This document shows positions 47,216 to 60,576 of a DNA stretch of 64,000 nt, one piece after another; the stretch's first letter is position 1, and each line of letters opens with the position of its first letter. Made by a program: the position numbers and the translations under genes. Source of the stretch: Microcebus murinus (taxonomy: Eukaryota; Chordata; Mammalia; Primates; Cheirogaleidae); assembly GCF_040939455.1 (NCBI RefSeq), contig NC_134106.1, forward strand, positions 83,149,001 to 83,213,000, given 5' to 3'. The notes under the pieces were generated by a model. The model ran no database searches, was not told the DNA's origin, and saw only the letters and a program-made list of their open reading frames with translations.

Positions 47216-48850
47216 TAAATTCAAGCAGGGCTAAGAATATGCAAGCTTTTTGTATTCTCATTAATAAAAATGCCACTCTGACACAGCAACCCGACTTTGG
47301 ATCACTGCAACTTCTGTAAAAGCCGTAGGAGAATACAAACCGATCCTGCCTTTCAATTACAGATCAAAATGGCTTGAAACGCGATGTTTTGTTCATCTAT
47401 CTTCCTAAAAGCGATGTAAAAAATAACGGCTTTCAAGAGCAGTAGTAAATTCTTCTTCTTCTTTTTTTTTTTTAATGGAGTTGTCTATTGGGGTTACTGA
47501 TAATTGTCAACTGAAACCTTTTGAAACACAGGTTGAAATATCCCTTTTCATCAACATTTCTACTTTCCCCCTCAGACCCCCCCTACTCTCTGATCCTGTT
47601 CTCCTTCTTCGGCCTAATTAATAATAACAACTATTATTGGTGTTGTTGTTGTTGTTATTCTAGAAATACTCAGGCCTTAGGAGCTCTAGACACTAAAGGG
47701 CAGTTAGCAAAGTAATCAACAAGCCCGGCGGCTGGAGAAAGTCCAAGGAATAGAGGAGAGAGGGAGAGAAAAGGAAACTTCTGAAAGTTTCCTTGGAAGG
47801 TGGGGAGAGTCCTTGAAGGCTGGAGTCGCTCAGGTCCCAGAGGTCCTGGCGGTGACTTTCTGGAAGGCCTGTGGGAAGTAAGGCAGAATGCCTATGGGTC
47901 TCTGCTCTGCGTTTGCGGATTCTCCGTCCTGGGCTCCAGCATCCTCTCCGGGGATAAAATCGCTGCCTCTCCCTCTGCAGACAGCGGAGTGCCGAGGGGT
48001 TGAGTTCAGGGCCTGGCTGACCCGGGCTCTCTTTCTGAAATCCATTTCCCTGCCGCCCGGAGCCCTGGAGCAGAGGCCGCAGTAAAGACGGAGCTGGACC
48101 CGTGACCCCCTGGGTCTTCAAAGCCTGTGGCCCAGCCCAGAGACCAGAGCCTGCAAATTCGGTGCGGGGCGCACTCTGCGTCTCCTCCCGCAGGATGCCG
48201 CGCGGGGAGGGAGATGTGCTGCCTCGGAAAGAGGTTCCAACCCACGATCTTTTGCTGCAGTCCGAATGTGCGGGGGGCCAGGGGTCAGAGCAGAAGGGCC
48301 TCGTGCGCGCGCCGGTCACATTGTCTGGGAGTGCGCTGACGTCCAGGCGGCTGGGACTGCGGAGCGGGGGCAGGGCGGGAGGCGGCCGGCGGCTTTGTGG
48401 AAGTTTTGGGCGGCTGGGCCCTGCTCACCGCACTGGGCGGTCGAGTTCTTGGGTAGCCCCGGGCGCTGGGCCCACGCCTCCGCTTCCCGGGAGTGGGAAA
48501 CTCGAGCGCGCCCCACCGACTCTAGGGTAGGCTGCCTGGGCCCGGCCTGTCCCCACCCGAGGACTGCGGGCCCGGGCCTGCGGAGCCATAGCACGACCCC
48601 GGCGGTGTGCGGGCACCCGCGGCAGGGCAAGGCACCGATGCCAACGGGAGGGCCTGTGCCAGTCCACCCGCCACCGAGATCGCACCCCAGCTTCGGCTTC
48701 GCTTCTGAAGCTGCAAATGGAAGCTTTAGAAAGATCCAGGGGCAAAACGAAACCCCCAGATCGATCCGGATAACACCCCCAGGGAGCCGACCCCCCCTTC
48801 CCCTACCTCTGCACTTTGGCAAACTTGAGAACTTTAGGGGTACTGCTTCC

Positions 48851-49399
48851 ATAAGTCAGCCGACACTTAAAGATAACGAACCCCACCACTGACTCAGTTT
48901 AACCTGATTTCGGTCTAGTGGTACAAAAAGAAAACCAGTGGAACTCAAAAAAACCTTAAGTGGAAATGTTTGCTGTATTACGACATGCTCAGAGGCATTA
49001 GAGTTCTTTTTTTTTCTTTCAGTAAAACATACATAATAAACAGAAAGCCATTTATTTACAAATACAAATGGCCGAGACAAGCCGCATTCCATGTATGTAA
49101 CTCATTAATGGAATTCGTTCCTTTTCCTCCCTTTGGAAACAAATCTTAGCTTTTAAAAAATGCCATGTCTTGGGAAAGGGAAGGAAAGTGGTTAGTTTAC
49201 CTGCTCCTTGAAAAAAGAGCAGGATTGCCCCCACCAATTCTCGTCTGTAGGCATGCTAAACAGTATAAAATAACCCTTTAAAATATACTGATAGGTTTTT
49301 GGTTTTTTTCACTCTTCAGAAAAGAAGTTTGTTGGGTACAGTTGGTGTCACCAGAGTTGCCCAGTGGAAATGGGCTGGTAGTATCACCTTAGTTGGGGT

Positions 49400-49437
<38 letters not shown>

Positions 49438-51540
49438 GCACGTGCCCAGGTGAACAAAACCAAAATGTAAATACTTTGAGCTGGCTGGGAATATACCACA
49501 ATTGTATCTGTAAAACATACTCAGTTGGTGGCACAGTTTTAGAAAAGTCTAAAACTGGCAATGTAGCTGCTGGCCTGCCTCCTTCCTTAAAGAAGTTATA
49601 CATAGGTAGAGTGCTAGGTGATGGCTTCCTTGTCACCAGTATGGCCAGGATCACTTACCTTACCTGGAGAACTTGAGTCTGGTCTTTTTTAATTCAGAAA
49701 GTTTTTTGTAAGTGAATCCCCTTCCCCTAAAAGTTGGGAGAAGGGTGTTGTTTGAGGGAGAGTTGTTCTTGTTCGGAGGAAGGCAGAATCAAGTGTGAGT
49801 TTTCAGTGAGACGCAGTGACTAGCAGAACACACCTGAGATATGTCTGGGCTTTGTAAGTTCCCAATATTTGACATGGTTACAAAGAACAAAAAGAATGGT
49901 CACCACCGCCCATCTTTCACTGTTGTAACTACAAAATAATGGGACAGACACTGAGAGGGAAGTGAAAACACTTTTATTTTAATAATTAAGAAAAGGACAG
50001 GAGGTGTTTTGACGAAGAGCTTCCTGGGAGATCACACATTTGTTCTGTCTTCTAGGACTACCTCTCCGCAAAAGGCAAGCCCATTTAGTCGGCTGGAACA
50101 TTGCACACTGAAATAGATAGATATTCATGTCAAAGAGCTCTCTTGCACCAGAGCTGGAATAAAAGGTGTCAAAACCTACCACCCTCACTCTACCAAGGTT
50201 CAGACAGGGCAACTTTGAGGTGTGAGTAGGGGCAGACAGGCTAGTTCCAATCTGCACCCTTAAGGGTCTCAGAATGAGGGAGCCTATTTTTCATTTATAT
50301 TTCCAAGGTTGAAAACTCTCCAGCACAGTTAAAAAAAAATTAAATAGGTCTGATCAGAAAGTATAGTATCATCCAGAAACTAACAAAAGGGAAATAAATG
50401 TCTTTATAGCTTGGTCTTGAGAATCTTCAGGTTACAATAGTGAAAAAGCCATTAGGGAACAAAATAACATCTACAAACTATTTTTAATTAACATTTTGGG
50501 AGGAAAAATGTTTCAAATTTCAAAATTGCTCAGGCAAGCCTACTGATTGATTCTACTTTGTACGCCTTGAACATTTCTGCCAAACAGGGCTTTAAAAATG
50601 TTTCAGACCTGAAAGGTCTTTACTCTTCCAATAACTATTTAATAGTTGTCCTGGATGTTTTTAATAAGAGAAAGATTTTAAGCGAGTAGCCTTGAGTTCC
50701 ACACAGTCTGGGGGAATAGAAGTAGTAGATACTCAAGGCACGGAGCAGCCTGCACCTGAAACGGGATTTCTGCTTTTCAGTGAGGAGGGGCCGGCTGAGG
50801 TCAGCTGTATTTACATATGTACCTGATCCCACAGGTTTTCCTCTATTTATCAAAGAGGAAGGCCTGCAGGTGAGGGGGTGGAAGTGAGGGGGACAGAAAG
50901 ACCAAAGGAAAGATCAGTTACCTCTCCCCTTTGTTCCTGGGCCTTGAACTGGGGTTTCAAGGAGCGGAATAAAAGTCCCCAGGGAATGAAGGTTCCACCT
51001 CTATTTGCATCATCCTGACACCCCCACCAGAAAACCAAGCGTTGGCCGATTTAGGGCAAAATGGTAACTTGAGGAATCCCTGTGTGAGTGTGTTACATAA
51101 CATAACAAAACCCTCTGCGGAGAGAGGTGCACACACTTGATTTTCTCCCAATAACTATGTGCAGGTGGAAAGCCCTAGAAACGGAGAATGAAGACAAGTT
51201 AAATAGGTAGACTATGGAGACATGTGTAGCCATATATGATAGGGTGCATGTAAGCTTGTGTGTATGTAAACAGTCATACTTCCACCTTCTGTGTGCCAGG
51301 GCATTCTTCAGAGATCCTGCCTAAAGCCGTACCTTGGCTATCTAAGGGGGAGTCACACTTTTTAATGGAGGTATAGGGGGGTGGCAATCGTAACCAAGAA
51401 TACTGGGACCTGGTTGCCCTGTAGCCAGTAGGAACCAGGTTAGTTCACAGCTGTGTCATCCTCAACCAGCACTTTTTGTCAGAATCCTCAAATCCTTAGT
51501 GGGAGAGCAGGTTACCCCCTCCCCCATGTGCCCTGGCTGG
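48851..51540. other. Non-coding interval
   Basis: No gene seen. It contains a (GT)n repeat at 49402-49435 and an octamer in reverse form (ATTTGCAT) at 51003-51010. Confidence 0.5.
49402..49435. repeat. GT microsatellite
   Basis: Seventeen uninterrupted GT units. Confidence 0.95.
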
Positions 51541-52560
51541 TCCCCCCCAGTCACCCCTACGGTGGCAGGAGATCTACTCCTTCACCAGTAGCAGGATTGG
51601 GTCGCTGCTGCAACCCGACGTCACATTCAGAAAGCCAGTTCTTCCAGGACAGCTTCGCCCCAAACGCCCAGGCGGTGCCAACCGTGTTTATCTGCCCCAG
51701 GCACGAAGGGAGGATTGTAACCAAAGCACAAGTATTCTGCAGGAGGGGATCTGGAGCAGGACAGTTGATCCTGGGCAGATCCCCCGCACCAGGCTCTGTC
51801 CGCTGGGGGCCGGCGGGGAGGGAGCGAACCGAGGGGCCCGGGAGGGGGAGCTGCCGAAGGCGCGCACACTGACAGAGCTGTAACAAAGGCTTCCTGCAAA
51901 ACTAGTACCAAGGATCTTTAAAGGATCACACACCTTGCAGGCGCGTCCCCAGCTGCCGAGACGTGGAGCCCCCGTTGATTGCTCCCCCGGCTTCGCAGAC
52001 TTGCCCCTAGAGTTAATAGTGCGGGGCTGGCTGCCGGGCTCTCAGCCCGGGCCCCTGCGCCCCCCAAGGTCCCCACAGGCATGGGTAAGTGACTGCGCCT
52101 GGGCCCGCAGGGCCTCGTCTAAAGCTGTTCCCTGGGCGGCTCTGCTAGGTGGTGGCCTTGTTGGGCAACATGCCTCGCCCTTGGTTGCCTGGGAAGGTCG
52201 TGTCCTGACGATACAGGCCCTGAAGCCTTCCTGCCGGGCGAGAGGAAGAGCAAGAAGCTGGAGCTCCGGGGGTCGGTGGGGTGTCTCAGTCACCCCGGCT
52301 TTTGCAAGGAAAGGAGGCAGGCCGCCGAGGAAAGGATGCCGGCTTGACACACTGTTGGGCACGCACAGAGGCAAGTTGGGCATTTCCTCACCGCTAAGTC
52401 TGAGCACTCCGCCCCCGCCAAGGCTCCCCAGGGCCGGATCCTCCTCCACACCACTGCCCCCATCCCCGCCACCGCAGAACCCGGGCGGTGACCCCGCGGC
52501 CCGAGCGGCCACGACCTCCAGCTGCTGGGTAGGAACTGGTGGACAGTGATTGGCGACCCA
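51540..52560. promoter_or_regulatory. Downstream CpG-rich block 2
   Basis: GC-rich with moderate CpG density, about 10 kb beyond the POU3F3 stop codon. In mouse, linc-Brn1b (Pantr2) lies roughly this far downstream of the gene, so this is a positional candidate for its promoter. No exon structure is visible and the open frames are compositional. Confidence 0.4.
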
Positions 52561-55500
52561 GCACCCGGAGACAGGGAAGAGTTGAAATTAATGCAGGAAA
52601 GTGTGTGTGGGGGGGGGTACGGAAATCTCCCTAAAGACCCATAACTTCACCCCAGCGCCCCCACTGGGTTCTGAAAACTCTGGGTGCAGCTCCCACGTGC
52701 CTCCGAGTAGGTGGGAGAGGCATGGCTCCAGAAACTCAAGGGCCCAGGAGTGGGGCCCAGCACAGAAGAGACAGGAAGTGAGAAGTCCAGGGCCGGGTTC
52801 GGGGTAGGAGCAGGTGCACGAATCCATCAAGCAGAGGAGTCCCTCCTCCAGGGACAAAGTGGGTAGTGAGAATGCAACTTTGGGAGAAGGGTTAGATGTG
52901 GGACTAAAATATGGTCAGTGACTTCCTCTATTTCATCGTGTCCCCGTTCTTTAATTCAACCCAGGGGAAACCCAGAGGATCGCAGCAGATCTCAGCTTCC
53001 AGCTCTGGCACCCACCTGCCAAACATCCCAGTCCCCTGAGCTACCCAGAGCCAAGGTCAGCCAAAGCTCGTTCAAGCCCTCAGGCCTGACCTTCAGACAC
53101 CTTGCCATCTCCCCCCTCGCCCACAGGCCTGGGGTGGGCAAGGGCTCCCATCTCACAAAAGGCCACTCCCTTGGGGCCTGCTCTGAAATTGCAGCCAGCC
53201 AGTCTGGATTGGCAGAGGCAGCAGGAGGCAATAGGTGATTCAAGCCCCTACCCCTGCTACAAACAAGTCCAAATGAGATGCATTTTGGCTGATCAGTCCA
53301 CTGGATTTTATGCAGCTTAACATGTCTATGTCTTGTCAACTCTTCTAGTTGGAAAAATAGCAGAAAAAAATTTTAAAGATTATGTGTGTGGGGGGTGGGG
53401 GGGGTTTCCAACTACAATTTCATACAGAGAGATGGGGTGAGGGTGGGGACAGGGAGCAGTTTACTGACAGGAGCAACATTATGTAAACCCTCCTAAAATG
53501 CAACATTAAGTCACAAAGAAAAAAAGGAAAAGAGGTAGAGGCGTTATGGTTGCTGACAAGAGACCCTGATGAAATTAGGTGGATTCCGGCCAGGAGAAGT
53601 TTAAAGCTATGACATTTCTTTTTGAAAAACAAATGCATTTGTATTTCCTTGGGTACGGGGAACAGGTCAACCTCCTTCTCCAGCTCACCTGACACTGAAA
53701 TAATGTGTAGGCCCACCTAGGGGCATGTCCAGGAGGCACTAAGAAGGAATAGGTTTTCTGACACAATGGAGGCCCTCCCTATACAGTGTTTGTTCTCCTC
53801 TTTACATGTCAATTTTCAAACAACTTGTAAGTTGAGGAAAACTGCCACTAGCTCTTACCAGATTCTCCCACCAGGTGTCCTGACAAAGCAGGACCTCTCA
53901 GACCTGAGTTATATAGGCCTCCTATAAGTAAGGGAAGAAGGTGCCAGGTTCTAGGAGAGAAATAGCTTTTGGTGGTCTGCCCTAGTCCTGCTTGTGCAGT
54001 TTCTCCAGGCATTTTGAGAGAGCTCTGGTCTTTCAGCACAGAGCCCTGGAATTCCTACAGGACAGCTCAATGAGATCACTGGGACAATAAACCTAGGGCC
54101 AGCTCCACCCTCTATCCGTTTCCTCTCCTCACAGGTATTTGTTGTCTCCGGCTTGTCTGCAGAGGACCCATGGAAGGGGAACAACTGATTTTCTTTGTCC
54201 TGTTCCCAAGCCCTGCCATGCACTCCCCATCCCCAGGCTTAGGGGTTGGCAGGGCCTAAACTGGAGTTGTTTGCTAGGAGTCCTTGTGGGGAGTTTGGGG
54301 GGGGGGGGCTTTGTCCCCGCCTCTTGCCCCCTCTTTCATGGGGACAGCAGGGAATTTGTTCTCAAGGAGCCTCTGGGTTCTCTGAGTTCTCAGGGTGCTT
54401 CTGGGTGCTTAGGAGCAGAAGGGAATCTGTTGTTGACACATGGAGCTCTCCTATTTAGATCCATCTCTGGGTCAGCTGCCCACTTAAGCTGTACTGGCTC
54501 CACTCTCAGGACTCAGGGTCACACAAAGTTGCCAACAGCATGGGCCAGGCCAAAGAGGTTTTTCCCTAGGAAGCCACTGAAAGGAGAATACCTCAGGCCC
54601 ATTTCATTCAAGTGAAGGTTTTGGACCCTTCAAATGTGGGAGGTAATCCCATGCCATCCTGTTACCTGTGGAGGATTCCACCCCTGCTGTATTTCTTGGC
54701 AGGCTGAGGTGTGAGATGCCCCACTGCAGGGCAATTAACTCTGACAAAATAGAAATGGGGAGGGGGCTGTGTGCTTCACATCAAGAGAAGAGGCCACCCA
54801 GTGCTCAGAAAGTATCAAAACTTTTATGCTGCTTAGCAGAGGAGCGTGCGTGTCTCAAGCAGCTCAGGTTTCTGCCATGCAGCCTGGGCATTTCCATACC
54901 GGCCTGGTAAAATACATCAGAACAAGATGCGGTGCTGCCACCATGGGCTCCCTTCCAGGGGAGGAGGTGATAGGGAGATGGCAGGAGCAAGAGACTTGAA
55001 GTTCAGTTCCCCAAACACCCCCAGTGTACTGACAGGCCAGTATGAAGGGCTGAAATATGGGACAATGAGCAGAAGTGACCTACATGGAGATAAACCGCTG
55101 GCTCTTCCAAGCGCCCTGTTGCTTAGCCTGCTTCTTCACGGTGACCGGTGACCCAAGAGCCCCTGCTAACTGCTCCCTGCTGTCTTCTTGCTGTGGACAC
55201 CAACAGCAGTTTATTCCCTCCTGTCCTCCATGCCTCCTCCCTGCAACCCAGAACTGAGAGCATGGACTTCCGTTTGGGATAAGAAAGGGTGTCAATAGAG
55301 GCCAGGAGGGGTGGCAAATCATCTTCAGTAATAAACAAACCCCACCACACAGCAGCCTTTCAACCAATAGACTATTCTCTGTAATCTTTTCTTTTCAGTC
55401 ACTCAGCTTATGACATGTTAAAGCTATTTCAACCCATGAGCAAAAAGAAAATTTTAAATGTAGACCAAGTTCCTTATTTCTTCTTTGCTGTCTGGGTTCG

Positions 55501-56230
55501 CCAGCCTTAACTTCCTCACCCCCCAGCCAGCCTGATAGCCATTACCCCATCTGAAGATTTAAAACGCTTGTTCCTAAAAAATCGTCCAGGGTTTTCTACA
55601 TTACCAGAGTAACTAGAGAGAGAACGAACCCCACTCCATCCCAATTCTGCATCCAAACCAAGTACAATATATTGTAACCACCATCATTAATTACACTCCC
55701 CATAACTTGACAGAGCCAGAAGGGAAGACTCCACTAATTACCAGCAGTAGCAATAAACTTTACTGAAAGAAGTAAGTTCAACATTGACCATGGATACCTA
55801 CTGGAAAACTCTTTGAAAATATAATCTCCGGTCTTTTTACCACCTATTTTGGGGGAGGAGTGCTGTAAAAAAAATCTCAGGTAGCAGAATTTTAAAAGAG
55901 CTTGATTACCTTGATCAGACTTGGAGTCCTCAACTCCAGTCATTAGCAATAAAGTCATTAATAGTCATAATTGGTATTTAATTGCTCGATCTGATTGGTG
56001 CTTTATTCCTGACTCGATTTAGTTTCCTTAAGAAGTACAGGTGGTCCAGAATCGGTAAAGGGAAGCCAGCCATTTGCAGGCAACTTTTCAAGCAGAAGGG
56101 AAAGTACTTTTGTTATATTTGCAGACATGTGTCTCACACATTTTTTTCCCTGCTTTTGGTAAACTATCTAAGAATAAACATTACAGATCTGGGTTTTAAT
56201 TTCTCCAGATGGGATCATAAAGTACCTAGG
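52561..56230. other. Non-coding interval
   Basis: No gene. G-rich runs occur at 53385-53406 and 54297-54308 (12 G). 55.55-56.05 kb is AT-rich with clustered ATTA/TAAT cores and may be an enhancer (inference). Confidence 0.45.
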
Positions 56231-56233
56231 AGG

Positions 56234-56255
56234 GTGTGTGTGTGTGTGTGTGTGT
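56234..56255. repeat. GT microsatellite
   Basis: Eleven GT units followed by a short ACACAC stretch. Confidence 0.9.
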
Positions 56256-56379
56256 ACACACCCGCACTATAGAATTGAGGACACATGGCTGCTGTTCACA
56301 CTGAAAGGCCAAAAGAAACTCAATGCGAAAGCAGAGAGGACTGAACCGCCAGTGGAATCGAGTATCTGGGCAAGTTCAC

Positions 56380-58320
56380 TTTATTCCTTCGCAGGAAGAG
56401 GGTCAGCAGCGCCAATCGAAAGTTTCCCCGGGTCTTTGAAGAGGGAAGCGGCGAGGCCGGCCAGACCTTCCCACGCACTGGCCTCCTGGGCTTTGAGGCT
56501 TTCGAGACCTTTCTTCCCTCACCACCACATACACACTTCTGTGCTCCGAGACTTGGTTTCAACCTGGCTCCCCCCTTCAAAAGCCTACGAGAGAATTTCC
56601 TCTGCAAGGGTGCGCTGCGCCCACTGGCTTCGCCCTCCCTCTCCTCCACCCTGCGCCTCCTGTCCGCTCCCCTGCGCTCTGGACTCACCCGGCGCGGTCC
56701 TTCCACTCCACACACAGACAGGAAACCGGCCTCATTCGGGACAACATTTGAAACCACATTTTATCAACACCATCAAAGACCAGAGCGCGCACTTAGAGCT
56801 CTGAGCTTCCGAGCCCGCTTCTTGCAGAAAACCGGGCATGGGGGAAGGGCCGCGAGGGCGAGAAATCCTGCCTCCAACTGCGATTTCAGCTTTCTTATGG
56901 AAATGAACGCGACGGCCCGCTCGCCCGGAGCCCAGCTTCCCGGCCCCCCTTCTGCCAACCCTTTCCTCCCGCCCTCGCCACCCCCAGGTCCTCGCGGCTG
57001 CCGTGCCGGTGTGGCCGCGCTCGCTCCGCGCCCCGGCCGCGGCGCGCGCGGAAACCGGGCCGGTGGGCTCCCCTCCGCCCGGCCGGCCGCGCTCCGCATT
57101 AAATATTCATGGAGAGCGCTACTTTCTTAAAGGCGAACCTACCGCGCGGGAAAGTTCACAGCCAAGGGGAGGCACAAAGGAAGGTCTCCGCTCCTGCTTG
57201 TTCTCCAGGTTGGCGAGACGCATCCCATCTCTTTGGCTGTGCGCGCTCAGACTGACATTAAGGAGAGAACCAGGGGATGGCATCGCCTATCGTCAAGTCA
57301 GTTTTTTTGGAGGGGGTGGAAGAAGAGGTGAACTTGGTGACGGAGAGAAACCTCACCCTCTAATCACTGGTTAAATAGTTATTTTAAAATTAGCTGTCGC
57401 ATCTGACGCCCTAGGGTCCCCAAGGGCTTTTTAAAAAGGGAGGCTGTTGAACTTAACTTGGGCTGCACTGGCACTGGGGGCGAGAAACTTTGCCCTGTGT
57501 TGTTGGAAACACACGCACGCAGTACGCTTATGAAACCCTACACTGAACACCGCTTTAATTGGAGCGGTTCAAACAGCAACCACAGAACCTGCACCTGCCC
57601 CATTCTCTTAAAAAACGAGCACCGGGATGCTGAGAGCTGGGGCTGTAAATCAGGGCGGAGAAAGGGCTGTCGCGTGCGCATTATCCAGGCTCGCGTCTGC
57701 GCCCCAGTTCTCCCCTCGGCACGTCTGGGATCCCTTTTCTCCCGCTCCCCAAGGCCACGGACGGGCCGCCAGGCTTCTCTCCCGGAGCGCCACGGGGTCC
57801 AGTCGCGGGCCGAAGTGGGACAAGGGAGGGAAAGGCGCAAGTTCTCGGCCGGTGGTGCGGAGCCCCTCCTGCCAGCGCGTCCCCGCCCGGGGCCCGGCTG
57901 AGCCCTGGCCGGGCCACGCGTGGTGCCAGGCGACACCCGCGCCCTGCGCCCGGCCCCGCGCGCGCACTCGCACTCACACACACTCACACTCACACCCCAC
58001 GGCTCTTTTTGTTCCGGGCCAGGAGCACTTTCACAAGTGGTTAGAAAGTCTTGAGCGCCATCTAACGGGAGCAGCAAAAAGTTGACGCTGGGTGGAAGTT
58101 AGGACCGACCCAGCGTCCAGGCTGGGCGTGGAGGGTCCTCTGCCCCACTCTCCCCGCACTCTGGGCCTGGATACCCCTCTCCCTATTGCCGCCACCAAAC
58201 ACACATACCCTCCGGAACTCCGGAGCTTCCCGAAGCCCACCTTCCCAGGAACCGGGGGCAGCTCCCACCTGCCCACCCAGGGACTCTCCCCTGCACCCTT
58301 GCCTTGGCCTTCCTCAGAGT
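56380..58320. promoter_or_regulatory. Downstream CpG-rich block 3
   Basis: Strong CpG density, highest at 56.9-57.1 kb and 57.65-58.0 kb. The short AT-rich ATTAAATATTCATGGAG at 57097 interrupts it. No protein gene is recognised and the open frames overlap on both strands. A non-coding promoter or Polycomb-type island is possible. Confidence 0.5.
58053..58068 (-). promoter_or_regulatory. Weak CTCF-like site, reverse orientation
   Basis: GAGCGCCATCTAACGG shares AGCGCCATCTA with the reverse CTCF motif but differs at the following GTGG positions. Confidence 0.3.
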
Positions 58321-59174
58321 GGAAGGATCTTTTTGCACCTGTCTTGATAAGGCCCTACTGTCCTTCAAGTTCTATCTCTTTTTCCTTTTGGTCAGTAATG
58401 GAAAGTCCTAAGAAGCCCTGGGCAGGTGCACCTGTTTTCTGAAAGGAACAGCCACGTAGTGAAGGGGTCTGCAGCCAGAAGAGATCCCAGAGGAAGGAGA
58501 AGGGAGGTGAAAGAACATAAAGGTGACGAAGCTGTGCGCAGGGAGATTAGTCCAGCAGTGGCCCCAGGGGAGCTGGAACCTCTCTGTCTACTGGAGGGAG
58601 GCGTTGTGTCCTGACGAGCTGTCCTGGGAATTTGGGGGCTGCTGTTTGGAGCAGCCTGACAAGTGATGAAGCCCAGGAGGGACTCTGGGAGGAGAACTCA
58701 AGCCAGGCACAGGGTAGAGGCGAGGGGGACTCGCCCACCTGGGAGGTGGGCTGGAGCTTGAGGAGGCCCAGGCGCCCCTCCCCTCAGGGTTCTGGCCCGC
58801 AGTGAGGACTAGTGGTCCTGCGAGGTCAGGGGACCTTAGTGGAATTTGGGAAGGTGGCAGAAAGACTAGTGTCCCTGACCAGCTGTGCAACTAGGGAGGG
58901 AGGTGCCAATCAGGTCCAAACACCCCCTCCTGGGGCCCCACAGCTGCCATCTGCCCTGGGGACCTACTTCTATGCATGGAGGTGGGCCCTGCTGAGGCAC
59001 CCCGAGGAGGCTGGGCAGGGCGGATTTGGAAGGAAAGCATGGATCTCACCAGTCCCTGCCCAGAGCTGTTACAGGACTGAGGCCAGGGCGGAGCCTTCTG
59101 AGTTCATGCAAAGGAGATTCGAATACCTGTTTTCCTCCCTCGTAGATGTTTTGAGGGTAAAACATGTTGTCAAA
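58321..59174. other. Non-coding, nothing recognised
   Basis: G-rich, mixed sequence with no gene or clear repeat. Confidence 0.45.
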
Positions 59175-59935
59175 TGTACAAAGTATTTTTTAAAATGTGA
59201 AATATACGTAACATACAATTGACCATTTTTATGACCCTTTTTAAGTGTATAGTTTAGTGGCATTAAGTACATTTAATTAATGGGCCACCATTACCAACAT
59301 CCATCGCCAGAACTTTTTCATCTTGCAAACCTGAAACTCTGTGACCATGAAATACTTCCCATTTCCCACTCCACCCAGCCCCTGGCAACCACCATTCTCT
59401 ACCTTCTGCCTCTATGAATCTGACTGCTCTAGGTGCCTCATGTTAGTGGAATAGTGCAATATGCATCCTTTTGTGACTGATTTATTTCACTTAACATAGC
59501 ATCTTCAAGGTTCATCCGTGTTATAGCATGTATCGAATGTCCTTACTTTTTAAGGCCAAATAATATTTCAATGTATGTATATGCCACATTTTGTTTACCC
59601 ATTCATCTCATGTGGACACTTGAGTCACTTCCAGCTTTTGGCATTTTTGAATAATGCTTTTGTGAACATGGGCATCAAATATCTCTTCAAATTCTTGCTT
59701 TCAATTTTTTTGGGTAGATACCCAGAAGTGGAATTGCTGGATCATATGGCAATACTATGTTTAATTTTTGGAAGAATATCCATACTGTTTTCGTCAAAAG
59801 CTGCACCATTTTACATTCCTATCAACAATGCACAGGAGTTTCAGTTTCTCCACATCTTCATCAACACTTGTTATTTTCTATTTTTTAATAACAGCCACCC
59901 TAATTGGTGTGAAGTGATATCTCATTGTGTTTTTT
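59175..59935 (-). mobile_element. L1 (L1MA/MB-type) 3' end, minus orientation
   Basis: Long collinear match to the antisense 3' region of mid-age mammalian L1: CATACAATTGACCATTTTTA, CCACCATTACCAACATCCAT, CCCCTGGCAACCACCATTCT, CCCAGAAGTGGAATTGCTGG and AATTGGTGTGAAGTGATATC. The element's poly(A) end is at about 59175-59190. No coding part is present. Confidence 0.9.
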
Positions 59936-60010
59936 TTTTTCCTTTTTTAAATTTCAGCTTATTATGGGAGTACAAATGTTTAGGTTACATATGATTGTCT
60001 CATTATGGTT
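59929..60010 (-). mobile_element. Short younger L1 3' end inserted beside or in the older L1
   Basis: A T-rich head (59931-59950) precedes AAATTTCAGCTTATTATGGG and AGTACAAATGTTTAGGTTAC, the antisense 3' end of L1s that I associate with lemurs. It interrupts the old L1 just after TCTCATTGTG. Confidence 0.6.
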
Positions 60011-60137
60011 TTAAAACATTTTTACAAGTACAAATAGACAAACACAATGAAATAATACTAGGCAAATTAGCCATAGATTTTACAGCAAAGTGGAAATACC
60101 CCAATAATTATTTTAAATTTTAAATCTCTGACTTTTT

Positions 60138-60352
60138 TCTAAGAGACAGCCTCACTCTGTCTCCCAGGCTGGACTGCATGTCACAATCACAGCTCACTGC
60201 TGTGAACTCCCAACCTTGAACTCCCGGGCGCAAAAGAGCCCCCAGCCTCAGCCTCTGGAATAGCTAAGACTACATTCATGGGCCATCACACCCAGATAAT
60301 TTTTTTTAATTTTATGTAAAGATGGGGTTTTGCTATGCTGCCCAGACTGGTA
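60138..60352 (-). mobile_element. Old Alu-related fragment, minus orientation
   Basis: AGAGACAGCCTCACTCTGTC, CCCAGGCTGGACTGCATG, CAGCCTCAGCCTCTGGAATA and GATGGGGTTTTGCTATGCTG followed by CCCAGACTGG give a diverged antisense Alu or Alu-monomer (FLAM/FRAM-type) layout. Confidence 0.75.
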
Positions 60353-60571
60353 AATCTCTACCTTTTAACCTTTGAATCCACTTCTAGAAACAGAAAGAGG
60401 TGAAATGACTAAGACAGAGGGGCATACGGAACTAACACTATTTGATGATCATGTTTTGGCCCCTGACTTTAATCAGAAGCTGGGAAATCAAGGGGTTATA
60501 TTACTAGTGAGCCCTACTCCTTTCTTTGTTTCTAGAAGGAGACCCAAGATTCACTCCATCAAGTATAGAGG

Positions 60572-60576
<5 letters not shown>

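Larger units (their letters stand above)
46500..48850. promoter_or_regulatory. Downstream CpG-rich block 1
   Basis: GC- and CpG-rich at 46.5-47.13 kb and at 47.8-48.8 kb, with a low-CpG AT-rich stretch (47.15-47.7 kb) between them. No protein gene. It lies 5-7 kb after the POU3F3 CDS and could be a regulatory island or non-coding promoter. Confidence 0.5.

Noticed and set aside
46634..47234. Frames of 160-176 codons around 46.7 kb
   Set aside because: They run through the TG/CG microsatellite and CpG-rich DNA on both strands without a domain.
59575..59994. A 139-codon hydrophobic frame
   Set aside because: It is antisense L1 3' sequence.
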